From Nematostella vectensis (taxonomy: Eukaryota; Cnidaria; Anthozoa; Actiniaria; Edwardsiidae): a stretch of DNA of 64,000 nucleotides. The DNA is taken from contig NC_064034.1 of assembly GCF_932526225.1 (NCBI RefSeq), forward strand, positions 11,296,887 through 11,360,886, given 5' to 3'. The position numbers were made by a program, and so were the translations under genes. The notes under the pieces are model-generated. The model saw nothing but the letters and a program-made list of their open reading frames with translations. It made no database searches and was not told the origin of the DNA. Of the stretch, positions 1-13,700 are shown piece by piece (position 1 is the first letter of the stretch; every line of letters begins with the position of its first letter).

Positions 1-135
1 CAGAAGGTTAAAAGGATTTCCTGTGCAACATTAAAGTGTTTTAGTCCTACTAACCAAGCAAGACAGAGATAACGCCAATACAGTATAAAGGGGAGCAGTA
101 CCAGTATGCTAAACAAGATTGATACACCTACATAC

Positions 136-3100
136 CATAAACAGTAGCATCATTTGATTTGGTATCAGTGCCCAAGAGGTTGGTTGCCTTGCAAGTGTAT
201 TTTCCTTCATCATTTTGCTGCACTGGAGTGATCACAAGTGAGTTTCCAGGGCCAAGTGAGTAGCGCCCAGAAATAGACAAAACCTGGTCGTCCTTGCTCC
301 ATACATGGTTGGCGGCAGGAGCGGCATTTGAGTCACACTTAATTTCACCCTTGGTGTCTTTAAAGATGTAGAACGGACCAAAGCCTATGATGCCTGGTTT
401 TCTGGCTAGATGGATGAAATTGAATGGAGAACTCAGAATGGTGTGGAAATTTATCAAGGTAAACTACTGTAGCAGGGACATAGTGAGAGGTGAGTACAGG
501 GACACCAAAAAAACAGTCATTTTTTACTGAAAAATTGTACACTATTCGCATGTGATGACTCTGTGAATTCTAACAATACGCTTGGGTGAAATAAATTATA
601 ATCTTCAATTTTTTTGTAAGAACCTTGCTAATATCATAATAATTCATATTGCAGAGACCTGTGAATTTTTGTGAAATCGGGACCCATTAATACAAGCATT
701 TGCAATAATATAAACAAGAACTCCTGTTTGTTTTATGATGATTTGCCTTATTTCCTTGACTTATTCCAATATGTGTATATGTAAATTCAAAGTTCAAATC
801 AATAACATGTGTTACACAAACCCTCAAATAGAACAAGCCCCAATGTCAAAATTCTCACTTTTTATTCATCAGAAGACACCAACATTCTAAACATATTTCC
901 TGTTGTTCATATCCGTATGGTCACCATATGAAACTTACCATCAATTTCAACAACAGTTGTTGAGACCACCATGCCATAGTCATTCTCTGCTACACACTGG
1001 TAGATACCGGCATGCTCGTATAACTCAACTGCTTTGAATGTCAGCTTGTTGTTTGTAACTATAAGGTGTTGTCTGTAAATACATCAGAAGCTTAGGGTTA
1101 ACAATAAAGCAGACATTTTTAGAAGGAATAGAAAGGTTTATTTTCAGTAAGAAATTGTTTTCATCAGTAATTAATTGATTTAAATGATTTTGAAAAGTCA
1201 GTTTAAACAAGTTTGTTCTGAGGTTGTCACATTTGTCACAAAAATGCTGTTAAAATAGACTCAATAGTTTTTACAGCTATTCATCCACTTCTCTGTTTTT
1301 TAAATATCAACAATTCCCAGTACTGTATTTAGTTCTACACAAGAAAAGTATAAAAAGATTTTGGATTGGATATAATGTGATTGTTGGATAATAACCTTTA
1401 AAGAATAACAAATACTTACGAGTTGACAATCTTTGATCCATTGACATACCAGCCGTAGGCTGGAGTTGGATCACCAAATGCCTCACAAAGCAGGACAGCC
1501 CCTCCATACATGGGTATATTCATTTTTGGGGGGGGTTTGACAATCCAACCCGGGGGCACTAGACGAAAAACACAATTTATCAATATCGGAGATAATGTTG
1601 GATGGAGAACAGGGGGGGGGGGGGGGGGGGAACAGACAGAACATACTCTAGTCCTTAAAAAGCATGTACATATTGTTATTTATAATGAAGAATGTGTATG
1701 TAAGTATGAAGCCTTTATAAAAAAAAACTGTTTTATTAAGGTTAAGGTTGTACATTAAGTACTTTAAATTTCTTGTTCCTTTTACACATATTATGGTCTG
1801 ATCTCTGATAATTTCTAAAAGACATGCATAATTTCCTTCCATGATTAGAAGGCATGATTTAATCTTATACTAACCAAATACTTTGAGCTGGCTCAACTGG
1901 GACTCTGTCTTGCCCTGGTTGTTCTCAACAATGCACTGATAAACTCCTTCATGCTGCTCCTTGGAGACTTGTGAAATGATAAGATTACGACCAGACTTGT
2001 CTTCAGGAATGGAGAAACCATTTTTGCCATCTACAATTGGCAACTTGTCATTTGTCACACTATCCACACGGACCCAACGAATAGCATTGTTCGGCGCAGG
2101 GCTGTACACAAAAATCCGGACTCAGTTTACAATTCTCTATAACAGGGACACAACTGCCCATTTTCAGAAAAAAGTATAAATAATGGGGAATGCTACAAGC
2201 TTAGACTTTTGACTGCTTGTTGAAGGATGAAAGCATTTCACATGTTGCTAACATTTGCTTGCATCAGCTTTCAGGGCAACAACATTTTATGGTTCAATAA
2301 AATACATAACATATATGTTATGTTAAGTTGAAAATGCTCAAATTGAAACCCAAGTACATTTATTTATGCAATTACATACCTCATTTGAGCAACACAGAAC
2401 AAGGCTTTTGATTTCCCTTGGATGGCACTCTCAAGGGTTTTGGGCTCACCATCCTGTACAAAGACTGGCTTGAGAGGGGAATTATCTGGAGACGTAAACA
2501 ACAGTAATTCAATGAAAAAGTTACATCTTTACCATATAACATGCACACCCAAATATAATGTGCATCATAAATACAAGCTTTGAAAAATCTTTACCTGTCC
2601 CAACCTGCTTGAGCAGGAACTTGTGAGATGTATAAGTTGTTGTCCCGGCTTGAACGTTGCACTGAATCGTGCCATTCTTAGCTCCTCGTCCCCAATCATC
2701 AATGGTTTTAAGATCAGCTTCAGTAACATACAAGAAGACCAGGTTTCCATTCTGTGTCATGGCAATGTTCGAAGACTGTGGCAGTAGATTGATGGTGTTT
2801 GTTGTGCTGTCCTTGTTACCCCAGTAGTAGCTCGCACCAAACTGAGGATATTTTGTGTTCCTCTCAGGACACTTCAGCATGAAAGGTTGGCCAACTGTCA
2901 CTTGTTTCTCTTCCACATAATTCTCATCCTGATTTGTGAACTTCCCAATGTCTAAAAGAAGTTAAAGAAAACAAAATGTTAGTATTACAGTGCAATTGTG
3001 AGGCAATTCCAATACTGGAAAGAGTGGTATGTAGTGTCAAAATGAAGGAATTGGTAGAGAGTTCTGGCAACACTGTGGCTTTAATGTGAAGCTTGCTTGT

Positions 3101-4298
3101 CAAGCTTATTGACAATTTATTTTTTTGTAATGCACTTTTAACATTTATTCACAATGATGTGCAAAAAAGGAAAACATTGTCTATTTTGATTGGATTTTTT
3201 TTAAAATAGAAGATTTTAAAAATATAGATCTTAAGATTCAAGCACACTTTATATTATGTATGAGTTAGCTTAAGACAAAATCAAGTATTATTACTTACAA
3301 GTAACAACTACACGAATCTTTCGGCTGAACACCTTTCCTTCAGCATTCTCTGCAAAGCACTGGAAGTTCCCATTATCTTGGGAAGGGCGAGGAATCTGGA
3401 CTTTCAACTTGCTAACACCTTTTTGTTTATCTGTGATTATTTCATATTTGAATTCCAGTTCTGCCAACAACTTTCCATCCTTCTCCCAATACATTGTTAT
3501 GGGTGTTTTACCAGATGCCCTGCACTCTAACGTGAAGCCATCTTCATCCATTGCCTTCACTTGTGATGGTGCATCTAAATTCCCTTCCGGTAACAGGGCC
3601 TCAATTATTGGCGGAGAGGCGGAAACTAGAAAAACATAAAAAAAAAATTGTACTATACATTATAACAGCTGTTTTCAGTGTTCCTTTCCCATGAGAGGAA
3701 TAACCATACAAATCAAACAGTTACCTTCCCTTAACCAAGTTACAGGCTATTATTGTTTTAGAATCAACAAACAACTAAAAAGACTATTTCACAATTCCAA
3801 TTTCTACAGTAAAAATCTATTTTACTCATGTAAAATCTATTTCATTCAGTTTTCATAGGCCTAATAAAGCACTTTTCAAGTCTTTCACTGATTTGTTGAG
3901 AGCTCATATGCACCTGAACAGTGGGGTGGCTGACAATTGAAAAAAAAATAATAAGGAAAAACTTGTCTTTCTTTTTTGAATAATTATTTTTTATCTATTA
4001 AGCGCAAAAATTGATGGAGCCATGCCCCCCGCTCACCCTCCGCAACAAACTACATAGAACACATTTATCTGGTAATTTTATAAAGGCAATAACGTACACC
4101 TTGCAAGGATAAGTACATGCTTATTAAATAATTCTCACTTGCGTTTATTCAAACAAGTAAAAAGAACAATGAAACTCAATAAAAGACTCCGGTTTCAGGA
4201 TGACAGACTAGTTATTTGGTAAAGTTGATCATTCCCATCGACTCACCTGGACTTATACAGCCTGCTACTAACAAGACAATGCATAGAAAGAAATGCAT
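136..4298 (-). CDS. L1/neuroglian/contactin-type Ig-superfamily cell adhesion molecule, N-terminal part (partial)
   Basis: Eight coding exons on the minus strand, in transcript order: 4298-4247, 3625-3299, 2951-2595, 2485-2380, 2101-1875, 1558-1420, 1072-939 and 405-136. All have GT/AG borders and keep one frame for 537 residues, then run off the window. The first exon encodes a hydrophobic signal peptide (MHFFLCIVLLVAGC). Five Ig domains follow, each with its Cys pair: Ig1 about residues 18-126, Ig2 127-245, Ig3 246-356 (split by a phase-2 intron), Ig4 357-447 (also split) and Ig5 448-537. Typical F-strand motifs are seen (GVYQCIVEN, GIYQCVAEN, GKYTCKATN). Ig2 has a YYWGNK core and a QNGNLVF stretch resembling the second Ig domain of L1-family and contactin proteins, which is why I choose that family. 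Later Ig domains, FNIII repeats and the membrane anchor would lie to the left, so L1-type and contactin-type cannot be separated. Expected role: extracellular cell adhesion. Confidence 0.85.
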
Positions 4299-7200
4299 CG
4301 CTAAGGTGCTGAAAAAAAAATACAGTAATAAGAAAGCTTGTATACTAAATACTAAAACAAACACAGACATTTTTATCATTTCAACATGTTTATGATAAGC
4401 TTAGTTATTTATATGGATCATGATTAATCATTTATAATTTTGTAGTTGCTAAAACAATATAGTACTTCCCCAGTTATTATTGTTAAGCATGATGAAATCG
4501 GACATAATAGGTTCCAAAGTCAATTTCTAGGCGCAATAACGGGGAGTAATCAACAGTTTCTAGAATGAAAACATTGTGGCAGGAAATAACGAAGGATAAA
4601 GCTCTGATGTCGTGCGTGACTTAATTTAATTGTACGTTTGAATAAATGAAAATAAACGCAGTACTTCATTGAAGTGGTAATTCTTTCAGAGAAAATAAAG
4701 AAAGGAAAGTAGTATTTTCTGACTGATCAGTAAGATCTTTTTAGTTAATGAAGCTATTAATTCGGGCTTAGACAATTTGGCGACATCTTTGCTATCTTTT
4801 GAAATTATTTAAAGTAAATTATCTTACAAATATTGTTTACAGAAAAGAAGGCAAAACTTAAAAAAAAATAAACTAAAGTAAGCTTAATCACTTCCAATGT
4901 CTTTTGTTTATTTTGTTTTATGTTTGAAACGGTTTGGATTAAAACTAACAAAATAAAGAAGTTGGGACGAAGTCGAAATTTGAGGACTAAAAGCCTTGAT
5001 ACTTTGACAAAATAAAGTGTGAAAAAACAATGAACAAAATAGCACTAAAATAACACTCATATCAAAAATAACTATAAAAATTGCTTTGCATTTCAGTTCC
5101 AGCGAAAATGGTTTTAACCTATGATATGTGATTCACGCATACCAAAGTAAGATCAGGGAATTGTAAGTCTCTGGTAAGATATATAAGTAAAGTAAAGCGA
5201 TGAAAGTGACGTTCAAAATCGGAGGTAAACCGTAAACCTAAAAACGAGAAGTAAAATGCATGGCGTATTTTCCTTAATTTTCTAACTCACGCAGAGCATT
5301 CTAGTATAAAATGAAAACAGAATAAGAAAGGATTTGTAATCAAAATTTGGTATTTGTAAACAAGTCTTCTGCTCCAGACAAGCCGCCGCACTGCTAAGCC
5401 ATGCACAAATTCGCAGTTAATTTATTCCGAATAATATAGCACTTGTTTGTGCGATCTTGCAGACTGAAATCCGGCAATACTGTCGAATAGAACTTCCATG
5501 ATTCTGGCATGTTAAGCTCTGATGAGAAAAGGCTAATTTTATAGTTGTAGAATGTATGGCTCGGAGACCGAACGTAGCGAGCTCGCTATTCTAGAAGCGA
5601 GCACTTCGATGTCGTGTGGAAATACTCCAAACTAAGATCTTTGGTCGCCTTTTCAATTACTCTAAAACCTCAAATCATTCTCGAGGATGCTCATAAGTTC
5701 ACTGTGACTGGATCTTTGCCATTGTCTGACAAAAGAATTTCAAAGCGGTTACAAAACTACAGCAATATATCAGATCACGGACTACAAAGCAACTTTTTGG
5801 ATAGGTCTATACTTGCGTTCGAAACCTAAACGCGGAAAACCGCGCTGAGACATGGCTAGAATGGCATAGCGTTCCTCTAGACATTTCCGAGACCTTAGGG
5901 TTCATATGAACCAGGGGTCGACGGTTTTTCTCTTGAGAAGAAATAACAAACTCATCGCACGCGAGATGTGAAAATTCTCAGATTCCCTTTGCATGTGATC
6001 TTTATGACAACTTACCGAAATTTGGCGATCAAACACAGGGTCGAATCCCTAGTTACCAAAGCTGCACTGGAAAATTCCTATTTTTCGGAGCCGTTGCTCA
6101 AAGTTTGTATAGAAACTGTTGAGGAAACAGCACCGTTGAAGTCAATATGTGTGAAAAGAAATTTGGGCGGGTGTTCATAATGGTCACGTGATCCGTGACG
6201 TCATGACCAACACAACAAACCCCGGGAACCGATAGGATATTTTGCCCTGGTCTTCATGGCTATTTTTAGGAATTTTGAGTTTCCTCAGAGCTTTGGTATT
6301 TCCCAACGCTTTCCTGAGCAAACTATTAGTCATCTCCAACTAACAAGTTACCATTTTTTTCAGAATCAATATCCAATATTATATCGTAGTCCAAGTATTT
6401 TACTTAAACGGTAAAACGGTTTAAGTGGGGGAGGGGATTTTTTGCCTTTCCCTTTGTATATGAAAATGTTATCTATTGGTATTTCAAATTCAGGATTTTG
6501 CCAAAAAATATATAATAAGGTAATTATGAAAATGATAAAGCATTATCTTTTAATTTCAAGTCAAAGGGAAAATGCAAATCTCGATAGGAGCGCTCGAAAC
6601 CGCAACAAAATGTTGACGTAAAAACTACAGGAAATCTATAATCTTGTAATCATCAATCCTATGTTTTCTGGACTGAAAACAACTGAAATTCAAAAATATA
6701 ATATTAGTTTCAGGCTTTTTTCTCATTCTTTATTCTGTTTTCATCTCTTCTTTTGTCAAAAGCTTGCGGCGAGGGACTAAATCGCTATGAGGAGATTTGT
6801 GGGTAGCTTTCTGTGAACTACCAGCTACACGTTAGGGGTTAGCTACATCGTTCAAAGGCGTCAATGCCGAAAAGGGTTATTTGTGTTAGTAATGGCGTTG
6901 GTATGTGCCACCAGTACGTGACTTCGCAAGATATTCAATTTTTGATACGGTATGTCACGCTAATCGTCATTATATCGATACAGGAGAAAGTTTGGACACG
7001 GCGCGCGCATCTAGCTCGAGAAAGTCCGTGGAAGCAAGATTTAGCATTGTTTTAAACGTCTTCTTCATGGAGGTTGACGGCAGTAAATTTTTTGACAATT
7101 ATTGTCTGCCGGTGAGACTGTTTAATCATACGTTTTTGTTCGTGTTATTTTAATGACAATCTGCTAATATGCATATTAAGTAATCGTTCTGGCCAGGATA

Positions 7201-7750
7201 TTTCGGTTAGTACAAGTGAATGATAAGAGTTCTAGTTCTAACGGTAACCTTTCTTCCTGTGGTTAAGTAGACAAAACAAAACCCTTCCTTTCGTTATCAA
7301 GGGTTTCGAAAGTCTTGGAAACCGCGCGTAGAAGTTATTTTTGCGCACCTTCAGCTTTGTATATGTCATTTTTTAATATAAGCAACACATTCTTTTTTCC
7401 GTTAAAGTATATTTTTTTTTGCATATCAAGGTAGTAGAGGGGTTTATATTTAAAGAAGGCCTATTTTCCAACATGATCGCGCAAATGAATTGACGACTAT
7501 GATTTTAAAACCTTATGACATACGAATAAACTATGAGTAATTTGATGCTTATCAACCTCCTTTAACTGTCTTTATTTTGTATCTCAATAAGCTCTAAAGT
7601 AGCGAAAATGTGCTTCCGGCAATAACTGTCAGATAAAATAAAGCAATAAAAAAAGAATAAAAACAACCTCGAAAACAAAGCGTCCACAAAGCTGGTTTAG
7701 GTTTAGTAATGTTTAATTTCTCTTTTAATTCCAGAAGTCTCGTCAAGTAA
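4299..7750. other. Intergenic region upstream of the adhesion gene and downstream of SHQ1
   Basis: About 3.4 kb, mostly AT-rich, with no exon I can support. Open frames at 5614-5829, 5968-6180 and 6864-7153 have no recognisable domain. The adhesion gene's promoter should lie here. The only striking regulatory-looking sequence is a CACGTG plus TGACGTCA pair near 6190. Confidence 0.5.
6183..6207. promoter_or_regulatory. Adjacent E-box (CACGTG) and CRE (TGACGTCA)
   Basis: CACGTG at 6185-6190 and the full palindromic CRE TGACGTCA at 6196-6203 lie one helical turn apart, within a segment that is roughly symmetrical (GGTCACGTG and CGTCATGACC). These are classic USF/MYC and CREB/ATF sites. The adhesion gene starts 1.9 kb away on the minus strand, so the target is unknown. 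Confidence 0.4.
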
Positions 7751-10700
7751 TCAATCCAAAAAAACAATTTTAGGTTTCTGGCTTTGATTTTCGTTCAGAT
7801 CACTACTGAAAAATTTGATCTCCACATTTTCCTCCGTCGAAGAGTCTGATAAATCTTCATTAGGCTGCAATTCAGCCGCAGCCTTTGGGAGACTAGAGTC
7901 CGCGTTGAATGTGCCGCAACTCTCAGGAAGTTCTAGCTCCACTTTTTCGGGATCTCTGTCGCAAGATTGTAATCCTTGTTTTGTGGAAAAAGTCTCCTGC
8001 AATGATAATGACTCGAAGCTTTCCTGCAGTTGAGCATTAGAGTTAAGATTATTAACAGGTTCATTAGAATCTTCTTGGTGACTCCGAGCTGTGGCGTTTC
8101 CGCTTTCTTGTTCACTTTCACCGCTCGTGTCGCTATCACCGGTTGATTCACCACTATCATCACTTGATTCATCACTATCATCAGTTGATTCCTCATCATC
8201 ATCATTCTCATCATCCGTTTCTTCTTCGAGCGATTTTGCAGCTGACACTAGTTCATCGAGTTCCCAACCAACATCCGATATCTTTAGTTTATACTATTAT
8301 AGAAGAAAAAATGTAATAAGTCTTGTATGTCTAAGAATATTTTGAATATACAGCGACTAACCTCGTGAAGACTTTGTGCAAGCGATTTCAACTTCTTTTT
8401 ACTAAAACAAAGCAACATGGACGGGTTAATGCCAAAATATGGCAACCAAATAATTACGATATTTTTACTAAGCTTTACGTATAAACTCAAAGATCCCCCC
8501 TTATTTTAGCCTGCGAAAGCAGATGCCTGGGCGGCTAGCTAGCTCGCTACACGATTTGGCGAAATTTAACACCCTGGGATATTAAGACATTAAAGGCACA
8601 TACCTGACTTTCTGGATCCAGACACAGTAATCGGTAACGTAAAGATCGTTCAGCAAGTATCGAGGGTCATCCTGGTTGAACAAGTCATGAATTTCCAGCA
8701 GACACCTTAGCAAACGATGTCTCCCTGGAGTTAAAGCAGAAGGGTTGTTAAGTAATTAAGCTAAACATGTGTAAGCAGAAATGTAAGCAGACCTAACACT
8801 GCTGTACGGTTAGCCACATGTTGGTAAGTGCTGGTAAGAAGATAGAGCTCTACTTCGAAGCACCGGAAACAGAATGCCCGAACATGACTTGTTGTCTGGA
8901 TACTCCAACACAAATAGTTAGCAAAGGATGAGACAGGATCTCCTTAAACTGTTGCATACATAAAACATATCGGAGGAGACTCATATGTCTATAAATTAAG
9001 TCCACAGGGAGAACAGGCACTCCCCTCCCCCCCCCCCGGCCCCTGGATCTCCGTCACTGGAAAAGTGCCACCTGGAGAGATGACAGGGGGCAGGAATAGT
9101 GTTATTTACCTGAGTCAAACAAAGCTTTGGTGTCCTCAAAAACACGTTCACATATCTTCCAGTTCCGATGGAGAGGGTAGCTTAGAGAGCGCCTGCAGCA
9201 TGCTGAGACGACATCGTGCAGACTGGTGAACGACTTAAGGGAACACACAACAGGTTAGTACATGGTACTGTACGCAGACTGGTGAACGACTTAAGGGAAC
9301 ACACAACAGGTTAGCACATGGTACTGTACGCAGACTGGTGAACGACTTAAGGGAACGCACAACAGGTTAGCACATGGTACTGTACGCAGACTGGTGAACG
9401 ACTTAAGGGAACACACAACAGGTTAGCACATGGTACTGTACGCAGACTGGTGAACGACTTAAGGGAACACACAACAGGTTAGTACATGGTACTTTACACT
9501 CACTGGTGAACGACTTAAGGGAGCGCACAACAGGTTAGTTCATGGTACTGTACACTTTTTACTAGATCTTAACCATTGTGAAAAATAATAATAAACACTT
9601 AACACTTTTTACACTAAAAAGTTGTTGTGAAAGAATATATATTCATTTTCACAGGATTCTCTTTTAGATACACTTAGTTTCATGAAAAAATAAATTGAGA
9701 ATTCCATAGCTCTGCTGGTTCAATCTCCACCAAATTTGACATTCATATAAAGCACAATTGTGACGAAAAGCTTTGTTCTAGAATATTCAATTTCATTAGT
9801 AGTTTAAATATGAGAGAACCACAAATGCAAAAAAAAAAAAACGTGAAAATACATGTACAAATCCATAATCCTCCAAACTAATGACCAAAGGACCAATTCC
9901 TAAACGATCCTTTGAAACTGTTTAGAACTGATTTGCTGATTCTATCTTCTGTGATAAAAAAATAACAGCTTCTCTGGCAATGTGCTGTGAATTAAAAACA
10001 ACGTTCTGCATCCTTCTGCATTTTCCTTATAATTATTTTTCCATTACCTCAAACCAAGAAAGGGTAGCACTGAGTTTATTGACTGTCCAAGCGGATTCAA
10101 CCTAACAACAAGTGACAGGGACAAATAACACCAGAGTTAGTACAAGCTATTGGCTCATAAGAGAATATACAGTATTTCATATCATTTGTTATTGTAGGTT
10201 GGGCTGGCTGCAAAAATACAATCATCGGCAGAGGACTAGTAGTACTAGTTCTTAAACATATATTAGCGATAATTTGAATCTTTCAGGGTGTTGGCATGCA
10301 AGGCACCCCAAACTTTTTTTATTCTAGTGCTCATGGTGTTTGTCCAGTTAAAGGCAAGTTGGAGTAAATAAAGTAACTTAGTCTAACAGGTCCAGGAAAA
10401 GGGCTAGTAGTTCTGTGAGAATCAATCTTTTCTTACAGTGTTCTCGCCCTCAGTTGTCCTATAGTTATACGCATATGCAAACATGATGTCCACCAGCCCC
10501 AACAGTAGACTCTTCTGTTCACCCTCATCTAGAATGTCTATTTTTTTTGGGTGTGAAGGAAACATTTTATAATGAAGTACAGTGGAACCTGGATTTTAGG
10601 ATATGCCTCAGGAGAAAGAAAAATCATAAAATCGAGGTATTGTTGTAAATAGGTCCTCAATTTTACGATATTTAGGATAATCTATTGAAAATATCATTGT

Positions 10701-13700
10701 AGCGAGGTTGTGTTAATAATCAACTTTTACAAAATATTGTACCCGTACTCTGTGAAAGAGTGTTCACAGTTACTCTTTGTAGAAATCTGTTTCGAGACCT
10801 GTCAAGTTAAAAAATCGATTAGCTGTACAGTAAGTATCTGGTGTCTTGAGTTGTTTTCTCTCTGTTGATAGAAAGAATCAGTAATATTGATTAATCAAGG
10901 TTAAAATTAAGCTCGGGAGAACAGATTTGTATTGTAAAATCGAGAATATCGTTGTATCCAATATTGTAAAATAGGTAATTTCTTATACATTTCACTGTAT
11001 TTCCGTTAGGAGAAAGGAACACCATCGTAAAACCAAGGTTAACGTAAAATCTAGTATCGTAAAATCCAGGTTACAATGTATAGGGTTTTATGCCTATATG
11101 AAACTTTGCCCTAACTTAAATTTGGAAATCAAAGGATACATTCTTTGTTTGGCAATCTTCTCATTTTATCTTTCTCCTTCTCTGTAAGTTGAACTGTTAA
11201 GTGAGACAAGACAAGTTAATAAATATGTGGACAAATGAATAAAAATGTGAAACTTACTTATTGCTAAAAAACTATAAATATCAGTACCTGTATTTTCTGA
11301 CTGGTTATTAATTTCTTCGTTCTCACTATTAGAATAAAAAAAAAAAAAACATTAAACACATTTATTGCCACTGATAATTTGTCTATTTTTCTTGTGAACA
11401 CAAATCAACTCTCACCTGTTTGAGGTCTGAAATTCTGGAACAGTAATATTTCCTGCCTGTCCAAAAGTAAATACAAGTTTGTTACTTCACTAGAGAAATA
11501 TAGCACGCATTCTTGTTCAGGATGAAAGGTTAATTGCAATTAGAAGTGCAAAGAAGATAAAGGTGGGAAAAGGGAGGGGGGGAGTAAAAATCCTCAGCCA
11601 CATCCAGGATTCCTAACGGTTCTCTGTGGTGATAACAAAACACAATTGAGACAATTTGAATGATGCATATTTTCCTACCTTTGGTTCTACCGATGACTGC
11701 CTGTAACCTGTTGTCCATGGGGGTCTGAATGCCAGTATATGTTGAATTGATTCCTCATCAAAATAGTCAGCTCTTCAAATGCAACACAAATGCTACATTA
11801 GAATGAGCAGCATTAACATAAAACTACTTTTGATAAATTATCAGCATGATAAACTTAGCTCCAAAGTGAGGCTTATAAAATTAGTTGAGCACATTTTAGT
11901 ACAAAGGTCTCCATAGCTACTCACAAAACTAAAACCCCATACAACATTAACCCATTGACCCCTGGCTATGCGGCCCCATTGTTCACACACTGGTCTTCCG
12001 AGGAGGATACGTACAGATAGTGCTCAGGTAACCCATTGACCCCTGGCTATGCGGTCCCATTGTTCACACACTGGTCTTCCGAGGAGGATACGTACAGATA
12101 GTGCTCAGGGTCAAATTTAAGGTCCTCAGAAGAGAGTCGGGCAGTTCTGATTTGAGATAATGACATCGATTCTGGACTCTGGATATCAGCTATCTCAAAC
12201 AACTCCTCCTGTGATAAAGAAAAAAAATATTATTATTATTATTATTATTATGATATATTAGAATAGATGTGATGACTGTAAACACTTACCTGTCTTCGTT
12301 TGAGAATACCACTCTTTTGTCTTGCAAAACCATATTTCTCCTCTTCTTCCATGCTTAACTTAAGATTATCCTTGAATAAAACAACAGAAGTAGCCCCAAA
12401 AGCTGTAGGTTAAGCTGCCAGTAATGAAAATATAACCCCAATACACACATTTCTAAAATAAAATTGTAACTGAGTTGCTGTTTATAACAATGGCTATTCC
12501 TTAAAGATACAATGATCAAGAAAATAAACCTATGTCATTAAGAAATAGCTCTATGTTTATCTGACCAAACAATAACACATTAATAACACTAGCCTCCTTG
12601 AGACAGATTAAAACACATAGTAAACACACTCAAAGCTGTTCTAAGATCCACTGTAAGGAATGGCATAGTCAATATCTTACATGGGGAAATACTTGCTCAA
12701 TCTCCCAGTCAAAGTCACTGCTATCATCACCATCATCAGCATCACCACCACCACCAATTTCATCCGAATTGAAAGATGCAGCCTTTTCTTCTCCTTAGAG
12801 AGGAAAAAGAAATAATCATAAGAAAGTGAAATACTTGCTCATTGCCATGCATATAATGATTGCTGAAAATAACACCTTTACCAATCAGCGTCTAAAATCA
12901 CAACCTAGCAACCTCTTGAACTTAAGGTAAAATAGTAGTACAGTGTGTGTGTGGGGGGGGGGGGGGGGGGAAGCTGGCATGTCACACATTTTTTTTTTAC
13001 CTTCTCTTGTCTTAGACAGGGTAAAAACTCAAAGCTTTAATCCCTCAACAGGATTATAAAAACAGGTATCCCATGTGAATTGTAAAAGTAGAATGCCATC
13101 AAGCCTTTTTATAAGACTTCCAAGCTTTGAGGGGTATTTCTTAATTTCTCAACACGTTTTTTTTTAATTCAGATACTTAGTCCTAAACAGGGTAAGGGTT
13201 ACATACCCCGGTTGCAACCTATATCCAAACAGAGGCAGACTTGCCTCCCACCCACCCACCCCCCACTGGAATAGTCTTCCAGATGACATGTCACTTCACT
13301 GTGCTTTTACTGAGGTAGAATGAAAGTTCAGATAAAATTCACCAAATTTTCAAATTCATGTTGAGGCTGCAATCACTCCTTTTCTTAAAACTTCTAGAGC
13401 ACACTCTCTATGATCAAGTAGGAAGCTAACAATACAGGCAAGACATAATCAATTAAACATACCCACATTCCACACCCAAGTGGTAGCATAGTTAGGGCTA
13501 CATAGATTTAGGCACCCCCCCCCCCCCCCTCTTTCCCCTAGGAGCCAAAGCAGTCTTTTTCCAAAAAAGATTTCACCAAAGCCTATTTTCACATTTTATG
13601 TATACTTAATTACCATCATTGACAACTTCAATCATTGGTCCTGCTGGTGCTGGCAACTTGTTCTTAGGTGCAAGTAGAGTAGTTATCATGTCAAGATCTG

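Noticed and set aside
9218-9553. Regular repeats that could suggest a CRISPR-like array
   Set aside because: Units are contiguous without unique spacers, the genome is eukaryotic, and the repeat is a duplicated splice junction.
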